DNA of 64,000 nt. It comes from Candidozyma auris. Its lineage: Eukaryota; Ascomycota; Pichiomycetes; Serinales; Metschnikowiaceae. This document shows, in pieces, positions 11,301 to 20,560 of this stretch. The notes below the pieces were generated by a model. That model made no database searches. It saw only the letters and a program-made list of their open reading frames with translations, and was not told the DNA's origin. The stretch covers positions 1,302,001 to 1,366,000 of the forward strand of contig NC_072813.1 of assembly GCF_003013715.1 (NCBI RefSeq). Direction: 5' to 3'. Position 1 is the first letter of the stretch; each line of letters begins with the position of its first letter. The position numbers and the translations under genes are program-made.

Positions 11301-14300
11301 CATGTAAAATACCGTGTTAAACATTGGGTTATTCCGCAAGTATTCATCTTGACTGCTGACGAGTTGATTTCTTTCCGTGATGACATTCTGTGCAAACTTA
11401 GCAGGATCAAAGCTTTCGAGGGGTATACTTTTTCGCCCTGAAGAATAAAAAGGATTTTTGACAACACTTAAGGCTCGTGTAAAATTAACTTTGATCCATC
11501 TTTGAACGGGATTCCGAGGAAGCGGCTTGATCTCCTCATCATCGCGATCCTCAGGCTCGAGATCTTTTTCCAAGAATTCATTCACAGCCGTACCACTCAA
11601 CAAAAGATTTGTCATAGCCCTTTCTATGTTCTTATCGTCTTTTCTTTTAAATATCTTGTGTTTCCACTTGGACAAAGCACCTGTCTCATGAGTAATGCTT
11701 TGGAGTCGCTTCGTCATATTATCAATAAACTGAAGTAGTTGTTGCTTACGCTTGCCCTCCTCGGAGACTTCCAAAGTTCTTGCAATCACAGCAATGAAAA
11801 TACCCAATATCATTGTGTTGGACACCACAAACCAAGCATACAAAAAGATCGTACCAAATGCTCGCAGTGACACTGTTTTTGCTGCCTCTTGAAGCCCGTA
11901 AACAGCTGTGGTCCAATTTTCAGTGGTTGTGATGATGTACAATGACATGAACGCATTTGGCAAAGTATACAAGGATGTGAAAAAATCTTCAGTTGTATCT
12001 TCTTTCGTCGCCGTGCCCTCAAAATACCGCGTCACTATAATGCTCAGTAAAAACAAAAGAATGTAGTAGAACAATGCCAAGTCAAATATAGCCTTTATGT
12101 TATTTGTAAGCTTCATCCAAAGGTTTCTGGTGATACCAATGGAGAGTACAACTCGGTAAATCCTTGCAATTTGGAAAACTGTGAGCCAATAATAAGCGTG
12201 CCCCAAAAGAGATTTCACAGGTCCCAATATAATTATGCCTGTGATGATTGCAAGGAACATGTCAAAAAAGTTTCTCCTCGACATGAAAAAGGTACGCCAA
12301 TGAGGATAGTAAAGTAAGAACCTTATGATGATTTCCACAAAAAGGGTAGCTGTTACAGCTGCTTCGAATCTGTAGAGACCATGTGCTCTCTGATCCGACA
12401 TGTTGTGATCTCTCAAGGCTTGTATGATTAAGTCGGTGGCAATGAGCATGACAAAGAAGATCTCAATTTTGTAATATATCCGCAAATATAGTCTTTTTTG
12501 AATTAGAGGATATACCTTCTGATTATGAAGTTTGTCATTAAAACCAAAAATTGCCAAAAGAGATGTCCGGCGTCCCTCGTCTTTACGCTTTTTGTCTTCG
12601 GCATCTTCGAGTTGAGCGATGTTGAACGATGTGACTATCACTGCGATAAAGACATTCAACAACCAAACAGTCAATATAAAGATGCAAAATATGAAAAATA
12701 GGGACGAACCAATGTTATCAGTGTCCATCGTATAATACATGATGTCAGTGAAAGTATTGGCACTCATTATGACGAAAACTAATTGCATGGACTGGAAGAT
12801 ATTATCAAAATTCACCGTTCCACCATATGGATTTTCACCTGATTGACACACGGAGTACATGGGACAACGATAGCCCTTGATTACGCCCGACGAGCTTCCA
12901 TCTCTTTCTAAGAAAGATCTGACGAAGCCATCTCGACCAATGAAAGACCCGCAATACAGATCCGAATTCAAGTAGGTTTCGGAGGGATCCTCGGGATTAG
13001 TCCATTGACAATGCCTTGTCAATGACGATTTGAAGGACTGAACACCGATAATACCGAATATCACCCAGAAACAGCAGATAAATAAAGAAACATCAACAAG
13101 CTGCGGGATCGCAGAGTGAATGGCACGAAGAATTATATTAGTACCCGTTGTCAAATTACAGAGACGCAATATTCTTAGACAGCTGAGTGCCCTGAAGAGA
13201 AAGATGTGATGCTTCGCGTCATAATGATTGTAAGACAATGGCAATGAAATCCAAAAGCATACCATCGAGATGAAGTCGATAACCTGCCAACTAGTACGTA
13301 GGTATGCACGGCGCAAATTCATTTCATCAACTTTTCTTCGTATTTGTGTTGAATAGAGAAAAGTGTTTTGTTTCCTTACGCCATTCATTTGAGGGGACTG
13401 ACCGGCAGCGAAACTTGTGAATTCTGGCTTATGGGGATCTTCTCTTCTGTGATGATTGAACAGATCCTCATTCAGTACGAAATCATCATACTTGATATTG
13501 AGGTCTGCACTTTTAAGTCTCCTAGTGTCTGCCCACTTATGGTATAGCCTTTTAATGATTGATGTAAATGGAATGTTGTCGATCGCACGTTTTGCGGACA
13601 TAAGAAACCCAGTCAGGGGATATTCCAAACCCAATTCGTCAAACATGACTTTGTCAGATATGAAGCCATATGCGATGATCTTCGCAAACACTTCTATGGA
13701 ATATAGTATGTTAATAGCCATTAAAATGTAGTCCGCCCAATTGTAACCGGAGTAGTAATACCCATCAAGAGCTTCAGGATTCCATTCACGGTATGAAAGC
13801 AAGGCTGTCTGAAGTACGAGCAAAAATAGAAGGAAGGAGCTAGTCATCGGGTGTGACACTAGACGATGACACATTATTCGTAGCTTGCTTTTGCTTGTAA
13901 ACATGCCACATGACTTGCCGTAGAGATAGAGATGATCAAATCTTTCCGCTCTCTCAATTTTTGAAAAAAATGGCTTTGCAGCAGCACTGAGTGGAACTGA
14001 ACCTCCACTGACGCCCAGCACAGCATCAGAGTGAGTACGTTGTAGAGTGGGACGACTGATATTATTGACGCTCTCTGTTGATAGAGTCGGTATGTCTCGA
14101 GTTTGTCCATCACTTGAGACTTTGGAGTGTCCATCGTCACTGTGATGTTCCGCGCTTGTATCTATCGATTGGACGCTTCCAAACGTCGGCTCCTGAGCTG
14201 AAGGGCTCGGAGATTCAGGATGTTTCGAGGATGTAGATGGATGTAGAAATTCACTGAAAGAGTGAGATCTTTCGGCACTTGGTGTAGGAGGCGGATTGTT

Positions 14301-14966
14301 GTCACCGGCAATTCTGTTAGACATTCTTGTGAGGAAATCGGGTAGTTTTGAAGGAGACTGCGGTGCCCTCGAAGGCAGAGGAGCTCTATAAGCGCCAGCC
14401 TCCAACGAATCGAGATCTTGAGTAGTGAGCTTCAACTGGGGTCGCTCCGAAGCTGCCGTGTTCTGTGAAGTGTCTGGTTGATTAAAGGTGATCAAAGGTA
14501 TATCATACGTCAAATCACTTTCTAGAGTGTAGTCAGGGTGTGTGTCAGGGTAACGGTTATAAGGTGTCAGCTGAGGCAGCAGAGGCTCCTGCTCCTCGTC
14601 TCGATGGGAGGTGCCCACCCTCCACAAGCCCAGATGGTCATTTGTGCCCAAAGCATCGACCACACCACGCTGGATCGCATCAAAGTCGCTCTCAACCGCA
14701 TGATCTATAAAGTCGTAGTCCTCATGGGGAACGTGCTCCTCCACGTAACTCGGAAGCCTTTTCTCCATCGTCGTTGATCGAGATATAGGCTCTAATACAG
14801 GCGAACTAGAATACCTCGAGCCCCTCGACAGCACGGTGCGTCGTCTATACTCTCCAGACTCCCTGGCACGTCTCTCACTAGACGAGACAAAGGGGTTCTG
14901 GACATGATACGGAGCGCCGTATTCGTCGTCCAGGCTTGGCTCGTGGATGTGAATGCCATGAGACAT
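8397..14966 (-). CDS. CCH1: Plasma-membrane voltage-gated-type calcium channel alpha subunit Cch1
   Basis: Pore subunit of the fungal high-affinity calcium influx system, which works with Mid1 during stress and mating. The frame is open to a TTG at 15002, but the first ATG is at 14966, giving about 2189 aa, normal for Cch1. After a ~400-residue disordered Ser-rich N-terminus there are four six-helix repeats. An S4-like segment is clear in repeat III (R-G-L-K-A-L-R-A-L-R-L-L), while that of repeat IV is degenerate. Pore loops read S-A-N-T-F-T-D (I), T-T-E-N-W-T (II), S-L-E-G-W-T-E (III) and F-G-E-G-W-N-D (IV), so the selectivity positions are N/E/E/E, not the animal EEEE. An EF-hand-like stretch (F-D-P-N-G-T-G-F-I) follows repeat IV, then an acidic tail. 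It is by far the longest gene in the window. Confidence 0.96.
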   Translation of the reverse strand: MSHGIHIHEPSLDDEYGAPYHVQNPFVSSSERRARESGEYRRRTVLSRGSRYSSSPVLEPISRSTTMEKRLPSYVEEHVPHEDYDFIDHAVESDFDAIQRGVVDALGTNDHLGLWRVGTSHRDEEQEPLLPQLTPYNRYPDTHPDYTLESDLTYDIPLITFNQPDTSQNTAASERPQLKLTTQDLDSLEAGAYRAPLPSRAPQSPSKLPDFLTRMSNRIAGDNNPPPTPSAERSHSFSEFLHPSTSSKHPESPSPSAQEPTFGSVQSIDTSAEHHSDDGHSKVSSDGQTRDIPTLSTESVNNISRPTLQRTHSDAVLGVSGGSVPLSAAAKPFFSKIERAERFDHLYLYGKSCGMFTSKSKLRIMCHRLVSHPMTSSFLLFLLVLQTALLSYREWNPEALDGYYYSGYNWADYILMAINILYSIEVFAKIIAYGFISDKVMFDELGLEYPLTGFLMSAKRAIDNIPFTSIIKRLYHKWADTRRLKSADLNIKYDDFVLNEDLFNHHRREDPHKPEFTSFAAGQSPQMNGVRKQNTFLYSTQIRRKVDEMNLRRAYLRTSWQVIDFISMVCFWISLPLSYNHYDAKHHIFLFRALSCLRILRLCNLTTGTNIILRAIHSAIPQLVDVSLFICCFWVIFGIIGVQSFKSSLTRHCQWTNPEDPSETYLNSDLYCGSFIGRDGFVRSFLERDGSSSGVIKGYRCPMYSVCQSGENPYGGTVNFDNIFQSMQLVFVIMSANTFTDIMYYTMDTDNIGSSLFFIFCIFILTVWLLNVFIAVIVTSFNIAQLEDAEDKKRKDEGRRTSLLAIFGFNDKLHNQKVYPLIQKRLYLRIYYKIEIFFVMLIATDLIIQALRDHNMSDQRAHGLYRFEAAVTATLFVEIIIRFLLYYPHWRTFFMSRRNFFDMFLAIITGIIILGPVKSLLGHAYYWLTVFQIARIYRVVLSIGITRNLWMKLTNNIKAIFDLALFYYILLFLLSIIVTRYFEGTATKEDTTEDFFTSLYTLPNAFMSLYIITTTENWTTAVYGLQEAAKTVSLRAFGTIFLYAWFVVSNTMILGIFIAVIARTLEVSEEGKRKQQLLQFIDNMTKRLQSITHETGALSKWKHKIFKRKDDKNIERAMTNLLLSGTAVNEFLEKDLEPEDRDDEEIKPLPRNPVQRWIKVNFTRALSVVKNPFYSSGRKSIPLESFDPAKFAQNVITERNQLVSSQDEYLRNNPMFNTVFYMLGPRHRLRRFCQRIVFSSYGERVDGVEPNKTVGEIFIALMFLSTVGIVVTTCILTPLFRRDIINQEGKWSWAFIIDVVFICIFTIELLIKITADGIIFTPNAYFRSSWNWIDFIALASLWIEFISVLRNDGHLSRIVRGLKALRALRLLTISETAKSNFHYTMISGFGKIMSAALISITLLLPFSIWGLNIFTGRLGTCTDDSLGEADCYNESGNTVFDWDVISPNAYVEPFLNFNNFARSISTLYQIVSLEGWTELLMQVMQSTGEGTPPELFASPFNGVFIILFNNVSIVFILTLFVSVIIDNYSRVTGRAYLTKSQIQWYQVKKFLKQVKPSKRMDRSNMPGLRRLCYNLTVEKNIVWWQTLNLCLFIHIIALLSETFPERDGINTARYVFLMISSSIFIVNSLMLCYALGYKSFIQNKWNLFQALVSIGAFVTTILSFPIDSSSIFINFNKLFLVAMLTFIFPRSNKLSQLLRFASASFPSLASLIFTWFVVFMVYAIAMNQIFGMTKTGPNTTGNINLRSVPKALILLFRCSFGEGWNDIMSDFTVESPWCTADQTLDDSDCGSQQYAYILFMSWNVISMYIFLNLFVSLILDSFSYINSGSDYVDLISREEVRKFKRAWQQFDPNGTGFIKPYDLPKFLHSLTGSLSFRFYSGDLSIPELCRKWIRRNNPHDPYDISVNYDEVENIMNKMDIPKIQERRRVYERFLEEAIMNMEIHEEPGISFTRILLQIPLYNSFDPSQCLILLDFLDRRLFYQKLEKRMKLKRVYETVAAFACRWKYVENKRHGVRDTNINFDKELKRSSYFANEELSLKEPMEEQDEVSVSDTEDSSSDNELIPLHKDNLKVHKGDYYPKSPVHLFKGTDKFGQDHDVYHHPVRLEAAHSPSQLSPSIHLAPWEDKSNLSAVDLTTIGETLENSSWGDAFREVTSRGSTSHRIISRRPSTNGLDNSYNSQSYEDKKFS

Positions 14967-15703
14967 TGCGCCGGAGAAGGTCACTTTAGTAGGTTGAATC
15001 AAGTGTGTCTGTGGCTTAAGATGAAGGCTGCGTTTCTAATCCGAGATCTGTCAGGTCTCGCACTGATAGATACCACAGGCAGGCGCAGTGGGTGCAAAAG
15101 ACACAAAAATGGGACAAGGAGGGAGGGCCCCGATGTGGACTCCAAATGCAAAAAAAAAAAAAAAAAATGAAACTATATGATGATTGTTCGATTAGAATTG
15201 GGGGTATGCATGGCCCTCTTCTGACGTTTTTTAACGCCCTGTGGTGATGTATGTGGCTGCCCAGAATGTCTCTCCTACTCCTTGAAGACCTCCCTTCCTT
15301 CAAGAGGGTGCAGTAGCAAAGGGGTCCGAACTAAGTTTTTGAAATGATTGTGTGCTGCTGAGTGATTAGCTCAGCTCTTACTTCACTAACTTTGTGATTT
15401 GATTTCTCTATTCAAGTATCAATTGGCTACTTTATGGTTGGGTGTAGTTAGATGCTTCTAGTTGCGAAATTTGTGTAGAACTGAGACACGCTGTAATGGC
15501 CACCACGCCGACATGAAGTTGAATATTACTGGTATAGACACTCCCGCTCATGGGTATTTACAAGCTACTCGTACCTACCAAATAGTATCAACGGGTTGTG
15601 AAACATCATGTAGTGTACCACACCCGTAGGTGGTGACCTGCATACACCTCGTACACCTACCTTCAGTAAACCAAATTTTCATCACCATAACTTTAAGTCA
15701 CCA
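14967..15703. other. Divergent intergenic region CCH1/RSM27
   Basis: About 740 bases between divergent starts. It contains an A18 homopolymer at about 15150-15167 and a pyrimidine-rich stretch. No gene-like open frame or RNA gene is recognisable. Confidence 0.5.
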
Positions 15704-16012
15704 ATGTCGCTTCTAAAAGCCTTACCATCCAAGGCCCGGATGGCCGAGGTCAGGAAGCTTCTGGCCCAGATCTTTGGCGAAACATGGAACCCGACGAACG
15801 TGAGAAACGGTAATAAGATCCTAAGGCAACCTTTACGTGGACCTGAGTTGTTGGCTTACTACGGCAACAACGATGCCATGCCTACATTCAAGGATTTCAA
15901 AAGATGGTTTCCGGAATTGGACTTGATCGACCCTAGAGAGGCTGAGAGAGTCAGAATGGTCATTGACCGTAAGAAGAGAAATAAGGGTGCACCAAAGAAG
16001 AAAAAGAGCTGA
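15704..16012 (+). CDS. RSM27: Mitochondrial small-subunit ribosomal protein mS33 (Rsm27)
   Basis: A component of the mitochondrial 37S ribosomal subunit, homologous to animal MRPS33. The 102-aa product has the family pattern: an N-terminal A-R-M-A-E-V-x-K-L region, I-F-G-E-x-W-N-P-T, a G-x-K-I-L-x-x-P-L-x-G-P-x-L-x-x-Y-Y motif, then W-F-P-E-L-D-L-I-D-P and E-R-x-R. The C-terminus is strongly basic (KKRNKGAPKKKKS). The first ATG at 15704 fits the usual length; there is no separate cleavable presequence, as is common for this subunit. The stop codon lies inside a (GAGCT)4 repeat. The gene converges with the WD-repeat gene, 69 bases apart. Confidence 0.9.
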   Translation: MSLLKALPSKARMAEVRKLLAQIFGETWNPTNVRNGNKILRQPLRGPELLAYYGNNDAMPTFKDFKRWFPELDLIDPREAERVRMVIDRKKRNKGAPKKKKS

Positions 16013-16025
16013 GCTGAGCTGAGCT
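16006..16025 (+). repeat. (GAGCT)4 microsatellite spanning the RSM27 stop codon
   Basis: Four perfect tandem copies of GAGCT. The RSM27 stop (TGA at 16010-16012) is inside the repeat. Because TGA and TAG are both created in the repeat or its end, unit-number changes would barely alter the protein. Confidence 0.95.
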
Positions 16026-16081
16026 AGATTCATCTATATTGTACATAGCATTTAAATTTACACAAAGATTTATCATGACTT

Positions 16082-17872
16082 TCATCGCTGTAGCTCTGGT
16101 AAACCGGGTGGTTTTTTTCGTTTATAGTTGAGATGAAAAGTGTCCGTGTCCTCGGAAAGCCTACGCCTGGCGGCTCGACCCCACTCACTCTTCTGTACTT
16201 CTTTGAGAAGATTCACCACTTTGCTGTCTTCTTTATACAGAAATTTGTCCGCAATCAGCATACTCGAGTCGTCATTTGTTTCCTCCGAGACCTGTCCCTT
16301 TTGCATCCATGTCTGGCCCTCTGGGGTTTGCTCAGTAAGTGTGAACGCAGGAGACCCAAGAGCATCTGTAATTTTTAATTCTACCAACGAGTACCTGCTC
16401 GTGGCTTTGATAGAAAGTGTCTCGTTCTCGTATAATGCAACGTGATCGTGAAATAGGAGAGCGACAGAATTGTTGAAAAATTGCACATCTAGACAACGCA
16501 CTGACGATATAAATGCCTCGGGCTCGAATTTCACGATAGCATCGTGATGCTGTCTTCGTAAAATTAACACAGAGTTATCTGAAGTTAGCACCGACCTGTC
16601 TCCGGAGTCCTTGAAATTACTCCATTTAAATGAGTCTTCAGGACACACATCTGTCCTTCTGTACGAGGCTTGCTCATCTGAGCTTTCTTGTACCCATACG
16701 TTTTCTGACTTTCCCACATTTACGGTAACTGAGTAGCGAATAGACAAAAAGCTGAGACTGTGAATTCTAATTTCAAGTGATTTGGACGAATTTGTTGGCG
16801 TCGCCGCAATAAACAATAGACCATCTAGAACTAACCACAGCGATAACCACCCATTCTTTTTATCATGTGTATGATAAAGCGTTGCTTGAGCCATGTGATC
16901 AGCCAAGTCATCAATACTGTTTCCATGAAGAGCCAAGGTATTGTATACTCGTAGTGAGTATCCAAATATCGAATCGTTTGAGTCAAAGAAGGATATCCAG
17001 TTTCCTGTTGGATCCCACTTGATTTCAGCTGACAGTGAAGGCTGGTGATCTAGTGCAAGTGACGCCAAAAGTGTACTCCTGGATCCCGTATTCTTGAAGT
17101 GAAGCAAATAGGGGTGATTGTCTGCTTGGAGATCCACCAGAATTGATCTCGATGTCAGATTCTTTGAGAAGTATGGGATCAGTAGAATAGACCAAAATTG
17201 GTCATTATGGGGTCTCATGATGACAGACGATGCCACTGGCTTGGGTATTGTAAATAGCATACGAGTGCAATCGAGAGAGTATACACGAGCCTCCAATCTT
17301 AGGTGATCGAATAGCACAAGCTGTGAGCAGTTCTTATAGGCGCTTCCCTCCTTTGAGACACCAAGGAGCCAGCTTACAGATTCAATTGCCGACTCCAGCT
17401 CGATCACAACTGGGTTCAGAGCATTGGGCCTGAAGTCGTAGATAAGAACACCATAAATATCTTTAGCATTTATTGACACCGCCAACTTTGTGGACTGTTC
17501 CGACGATTTAACACTTTCCCAATATATTCCTGTTATGCTTATATTTAGGCCTATCAACAAGCTTAGATTGTAATGTCTGCGTATATCTCGATCGAGGTCG
17601 AAATGCCGTAGCTGAAAGGAGGGCAGTATTCTATGGATCGAGACAGCTGCTGATTCAGCTAGAGCCACATAGTGCCCGCAGTGGGATATGGCTGCCTGGC
17701 CCATGCAATTGAACAAGAAATGGATTAAGCAAAGAATTTGACTAGAGCTCCCGGAAGCTTTTGGGGCAAGTTCGGTGCTTGTTTTGTTTGTAGTATCAAT
17801 GTATGCAACACAGCGAGAACGCGAACGCGATGGAGACTGAAATGCAACATCAAGGTAGTAGAGTACTGACAC
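16082..17872 (-). CDS. WD-repeat protein, probable WDR8/WRAP73 family
   Basis: The 540-596-aa product resembles the WDR8/WRAP73 family, which acts at spindle poles and microtubule-organising centres in other fungi and animals. Supporting segments are a first blade near Q-A-A-I-S-H-C-G-H-Y-V-A-L, a central I-K-W-D-P-T-G-N-W-I-S-F-F-D blade, an N-V-W-V-Q-E element and a late blade with S-V-L-T-S-D-N-S-V-L-I-L. The repeats are weak, so the call is at family level. The start is unsettled: the frame opens with GTG at 17872 and the first in-frame ATG is at 17704, but residues before that ATG look like part of the first blade. A short upstream exon or a non-ATG start is possible; I could not find a convincing splice pair. 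Confidence 0.5.
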   Translation of the reverse strand: MSVLYYLDVAFQSPSRSRSRCVAYIDTTNKTSTELAPKASGSSSQILCLIHFLFNCMGQAAISHCGHYVALAESAAVSIHRILPSFQLRHFDLDRDIRRHYNLSLLIGLNISITGIYWESVKSSEQSTKLAVSINAKDIYGVLIYDFRPNALNPVVIELESAIESVSWLLGVSKEGSAYKNCSQLVLFDHLRLEARVYSLDCTRMLFTIPKPVASSVIMRPHNDQFWSILLIPYFSKNLTSRSILVDLQADNHPYLLHFKNTGSRSTLLASLALDHQPSLSAEIKWDPTGNWISFFDSNDSIFGYSLRVYNTLALHGNSIDDLADHMAQATLYHTHDKKNGWLSLWLVLDGLLFIAATPTNSSKSLEIRIHSLSFLSIRYSVTVNVGKSENVWVQESSDEQASYRRTDVCPEDSFKWSNFKDSGDRSVLTSDNSVLILRRQHHDAIVKFEPEAFISSVRCLDVQFFNNSVALLFHDHVALYENETLSIKATSRYSLVELKITDALGSPAFTLTEQTPEGQTWMQKGQVSEETNDDSSMLIADKFLYKEDSKVVNLLKEVQKSEWGRAARRRLSEDTDTFHLNYKRKKPPGLPELQR

Positions 17873-18545
17873 AAATCGGAAATTGACCTTCAGTAAACCA
17901 AAAGACCCAGTAAAGGTCGTAAAACCTTGATACTTGAGAATAAAGACAAAAAAAAAATCTTGACGAACTAAGATTTACCCTCTTGTGCAACCCGCTGATT
18001 TAATGGGTTCTGTTTGCAGATCTGAGACATTTTTGCAGCCACTGATTCAGGGCACCGACTCGAAAACAGACAATGAAACGTTTGCAAATTCTTAGTTGTT
18101 GTTCAATACCAACAAGCCTGTCAACCAAGTGCTGTATTTTAGAAGAGTTTACACTTCCTTCGCTTGGAAAATCGAGCCATATCCTTCATTGCGATTTACC
18201 TTGATGTCGTCTTTCGCAGCCAACAAGAAACGACAATACCACAACACCACAAAGAAGGCGAGGATACTCGCAAAATAAAAATTATACAGCAAAACGTTTG
18301 CTTGCTTATTCAATTTCATCTTCTTACACAACATTTGTCACTCCGATTGTGGCCCGCCTAGGGAGTGTTTAATGACCTGCACATCGAGAGCTTTACTACT
18401 ACTCACTTTCTACCTCTCATAAACAAACACAACTTTATCTCATTTCCTTGATACCTGCACTCTCTGCAACCCACACCCGAAAAACCTTGAACAAGGCTGA
18501 CCTCCTCAGCAACCTATTGATGCAGCTACCATTGAAAACGACATT
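17873..18545. other. Divergent intergenic region WDR8-like/DSN1
   Basis: About 670 bases between divergent genes. It may contain a missing 5' exon of the minus-strand gene. No RNA gene or conserved open frame was recognised. Confidence 0.45.
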
Positions 18546-20021
18546 ATGCCTCCAAGAAAACTGGCGGCACTGAGGCCCAATGGGTCAGAAAGAAATACCG
18601 AATTACCAGGAATCAAACATAATGCACCCAAGTCTCGTAATTTCTTCCCTCTGGACTCAGACGATTCGGGGGATGAGGAAACTCCACCTAGGAAAAAACA
18701 GGCGCAGAAGAATACAAGGGCTATACTAGGAGGCGCCAACGGCTTGAAAGCAATGTTTTCAAATTCTCAGGAAGCAGCACCAAGAGAACAGACAGAGTCT
18801 AGTGTTGACTCTACTCCAATAAAGAAAATCCCAGCGAAAAGAGGGCGTAAGCCAAAGCTGGCGATACTTACAAGTCCAGAAGCCCCTCTCACTGAAGCCA
18901 GTACGCCGAAATCAATGTTGAAGCGTGCCACGAGTCTGATCAAGCTGCCAGACACATGGAGTAATATCCCTATACGATATGATGACGTTGAAGCTGTAAA
19001 ACTGCCGAAGCGGAGGGGGCGCCCACGGAAAAATAAAGAGCCGGGAAATCTACCGAAGAGGCGAAAAAGGAAACAAGATAATACGCAAGAAGTACCCAAT
19101 GACAGCGAATACGTCGAGCAAAAGCCCGAGCATACACTCCAGCCTACCGATGGAGAAAATGCATCTCGAAGAAGCTCTTATAGCATTAGGGGCAAGCGAG
19201 TGCTGGCCATTGGCAACGGCTTCGTGGGTAAACCACACGACGAGATGTCAGAGAGAGAGTATTTCAAAGTGGTGGATTCCTCCTTACCAGCACCGTCACG
19301 ATTGCGCCAGATTCTTGTGTGGTGCTTCCGAAAGAAGCTTCAGCAAGATCGAGAAGGTGACGGGGCCGAAACAAACACGGCGAAGGGAATTGCCAAAGTG
19401 ATCAAGAATGAGATTTTGGAAGATTTGATCGCCCAGGAGATTGACACCAGCTGGTACCTGGCCAAGAAATTGGAATCAGGAGAGCTACAAGGTAAGCGCA
19501 TAATCAAGAGTAATCCGCTTAATGATGCCAATCGTGAGAGCATCGAGGTTTTCCAGCAGAAATTACGAGAACTACGGCAGGAAAAAATGCTATGGCAAAC
19601 TGCATTTGATGCGAGTATCAAGCCACTCGAAGGCTTGGGTGTTCACAGCATCAATCTCAAGGACGCAGCTGGAGGCAAGGACAGCCGAGAGTTTCAAGAG
19701 TATGTGAGGCTGAAGGACCCGAAATTCGGGGATGTATTGCAAGAAAAGCACCTCGATGCACTTGCGCACCAGGTTGCAGAAGTACAGGCAAGCGTACCAA
19801 AGAAGCTTGAGGCAAACATGGCGCAAATGTATCACACTGTATACCAGCTAGGCAAGAGTGTTGAGCTTGCGGGCAGAATCGAGCAGGAGCAGCTAGCACC
19901 CCAAGTGACGCATGCGGTGAAGGAGTTTATGGAGCGGGGCCGCAACAGCGACAAGGTCGTGCCGCTCGGGGCTCGGGAGCTACTCCGAGGAATCTCCAGA
20001 GTGGACTTGGAGAACAAGTGA
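18546..20021 (+). CDS. DSN1: Kinetochore MIND/Mis12-complex subunit Dsn1
   Basis: Dsn1 is part of the four-protein Mtw1 (MIND) complex that links the inner kinetochore to the Ndc80 complex. The 491-aa product has a long, basic, disordered N-terminus with two AT-hook-like R-G-R-K/R-P-R-K patches (about 96-101 and 157-163). Then comes the family signature around residues 210-262: R-R-S-S-Y-S-I-R-G-K-R, G-N-G-F-V-x-x-P-H-D-E, and L-P-x-P-x-R-L-R-Q-I-L-V-W-C. The R-R-S-S segment matches Aurora B (Ipl1) consensus sites, which in this subunit control kinetochore assembly. The remaining part is helical and coiled-coil-like. The start is the ATG at 18546. An extended GA repeat begins just after the stop. 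Confidence 0.9.
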   Translation: MPPRKLAALRPNGSERNTELPGIKHNAPKSRNFFPLDSDDSGDEETPPRKKQAQKNTRAILGGANGLKAMFSNSQEAAPREQTESSVDSTPIKKIPAKRGRKPKLAILTSPEAPLTEASTPKSMLKRATSLIKLPDTWSNIPIRYDDVEAVKLPKRRGRPRKNKEPGNLPKRRKRKQDNTQEVPNDSEYVEQKPEHTLQPTDGENASRRSSYSIRGKRVLAIGNGFVGKPHDEMSEREYFKVVDSSLPAPSRLRQILVWCFRKKLQQDREGDGAETNTAKGIAKVIKNEILEDLIAQEIDTSWYLAKKLESGELQGKRIIKSNPLNDANRESIEVFQQKLRELRQEKMLWQTAFDASIKPLEGLGVHSINLKDAAGGKDSREFQEYVRLKDPKFGDVLQEKHLDALAHQVAEVQASVPKKLEANMAQMYHTVYQLGKSVELAGRIEQEQLAPQVTHAVKEFMERGRNSDKVVPLGARELLRGISRVDLENK

Positions 20022-20029
20022 AAGCAAGC

Positions 20030-20063
20030 GAGAGAGGGAGAGAGAGAGAGAGAGAGAGAGAGA
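20030..20063 (+). repeat. (GA)n microsatellite 3' of DSN1
   Basis: A nearly pure GA dinucleotide tract with one interruption (agggag), starting 9 bases after the DSN1 stop and so inside its 3' UTR. Such homopurine tracts are length-variable between strains. Confidence 0.95.
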
Positions 20064-20273
20064 TGAGAGAAAAGGGGGTCAGTGCGGCTTTCCCGGAACC
20101 GGCGGGGTCAAATGATATACCAAATTGGCCCTTGTACACTAGGAACTGTATCATATAATGTATCAATACGAGCGCAGACGAAGCGCACATCACACTAATA
20201 AACTAAAAGGGCTGACACCGTAAATTGAGCCTTCCGAAACGAGATGTCGGCTGTACAAAAAGGGAGTGACCTC

Positions 20274-20278
20274 CCCCT
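20274..20278. promoter_or_regulatory. Putative STRE (CCCCT) upstream of ATH1
   Basis: A CCCCT core lies about 285 bases upstream of the ATH1 start. Trehalose-metabolism genes are commonly stress-regulated, which makes the site plausible, but a single five-base match is weak. A TATAAATA element is at 20529-20536, only 25 bases before the ATG; this may mean some transcripts start within the coding region, where a second ATG at 20618 still gives a hydrophobic signal sequence. Confidence 0.3.
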
Positions 20279-20560
20279 GCGTATACGAACCGCCCCAGCT
20301 CCATAATAAAAATCTGTTTAGACGCCTCCGCTAGGGCAGCCGCATGGGAAGCCTTCAATTCGCCGTTCCGACCTCAACAATAGTAGGAGTCCAGGGCAAT
20401 TACAAGTATAGAAGTGGGTCTGTGTGTACTGCACATCGAGCACAGGGCACCTTACGCACACTCACTCACACCCAATGTCTTACTTTTTCCCCAAATGCTA
20501 CCCCAGCTTTCCTCTCCTCTAGCCGTATTATAAATACTCGTACTCTCCCACCAAAGCTAA

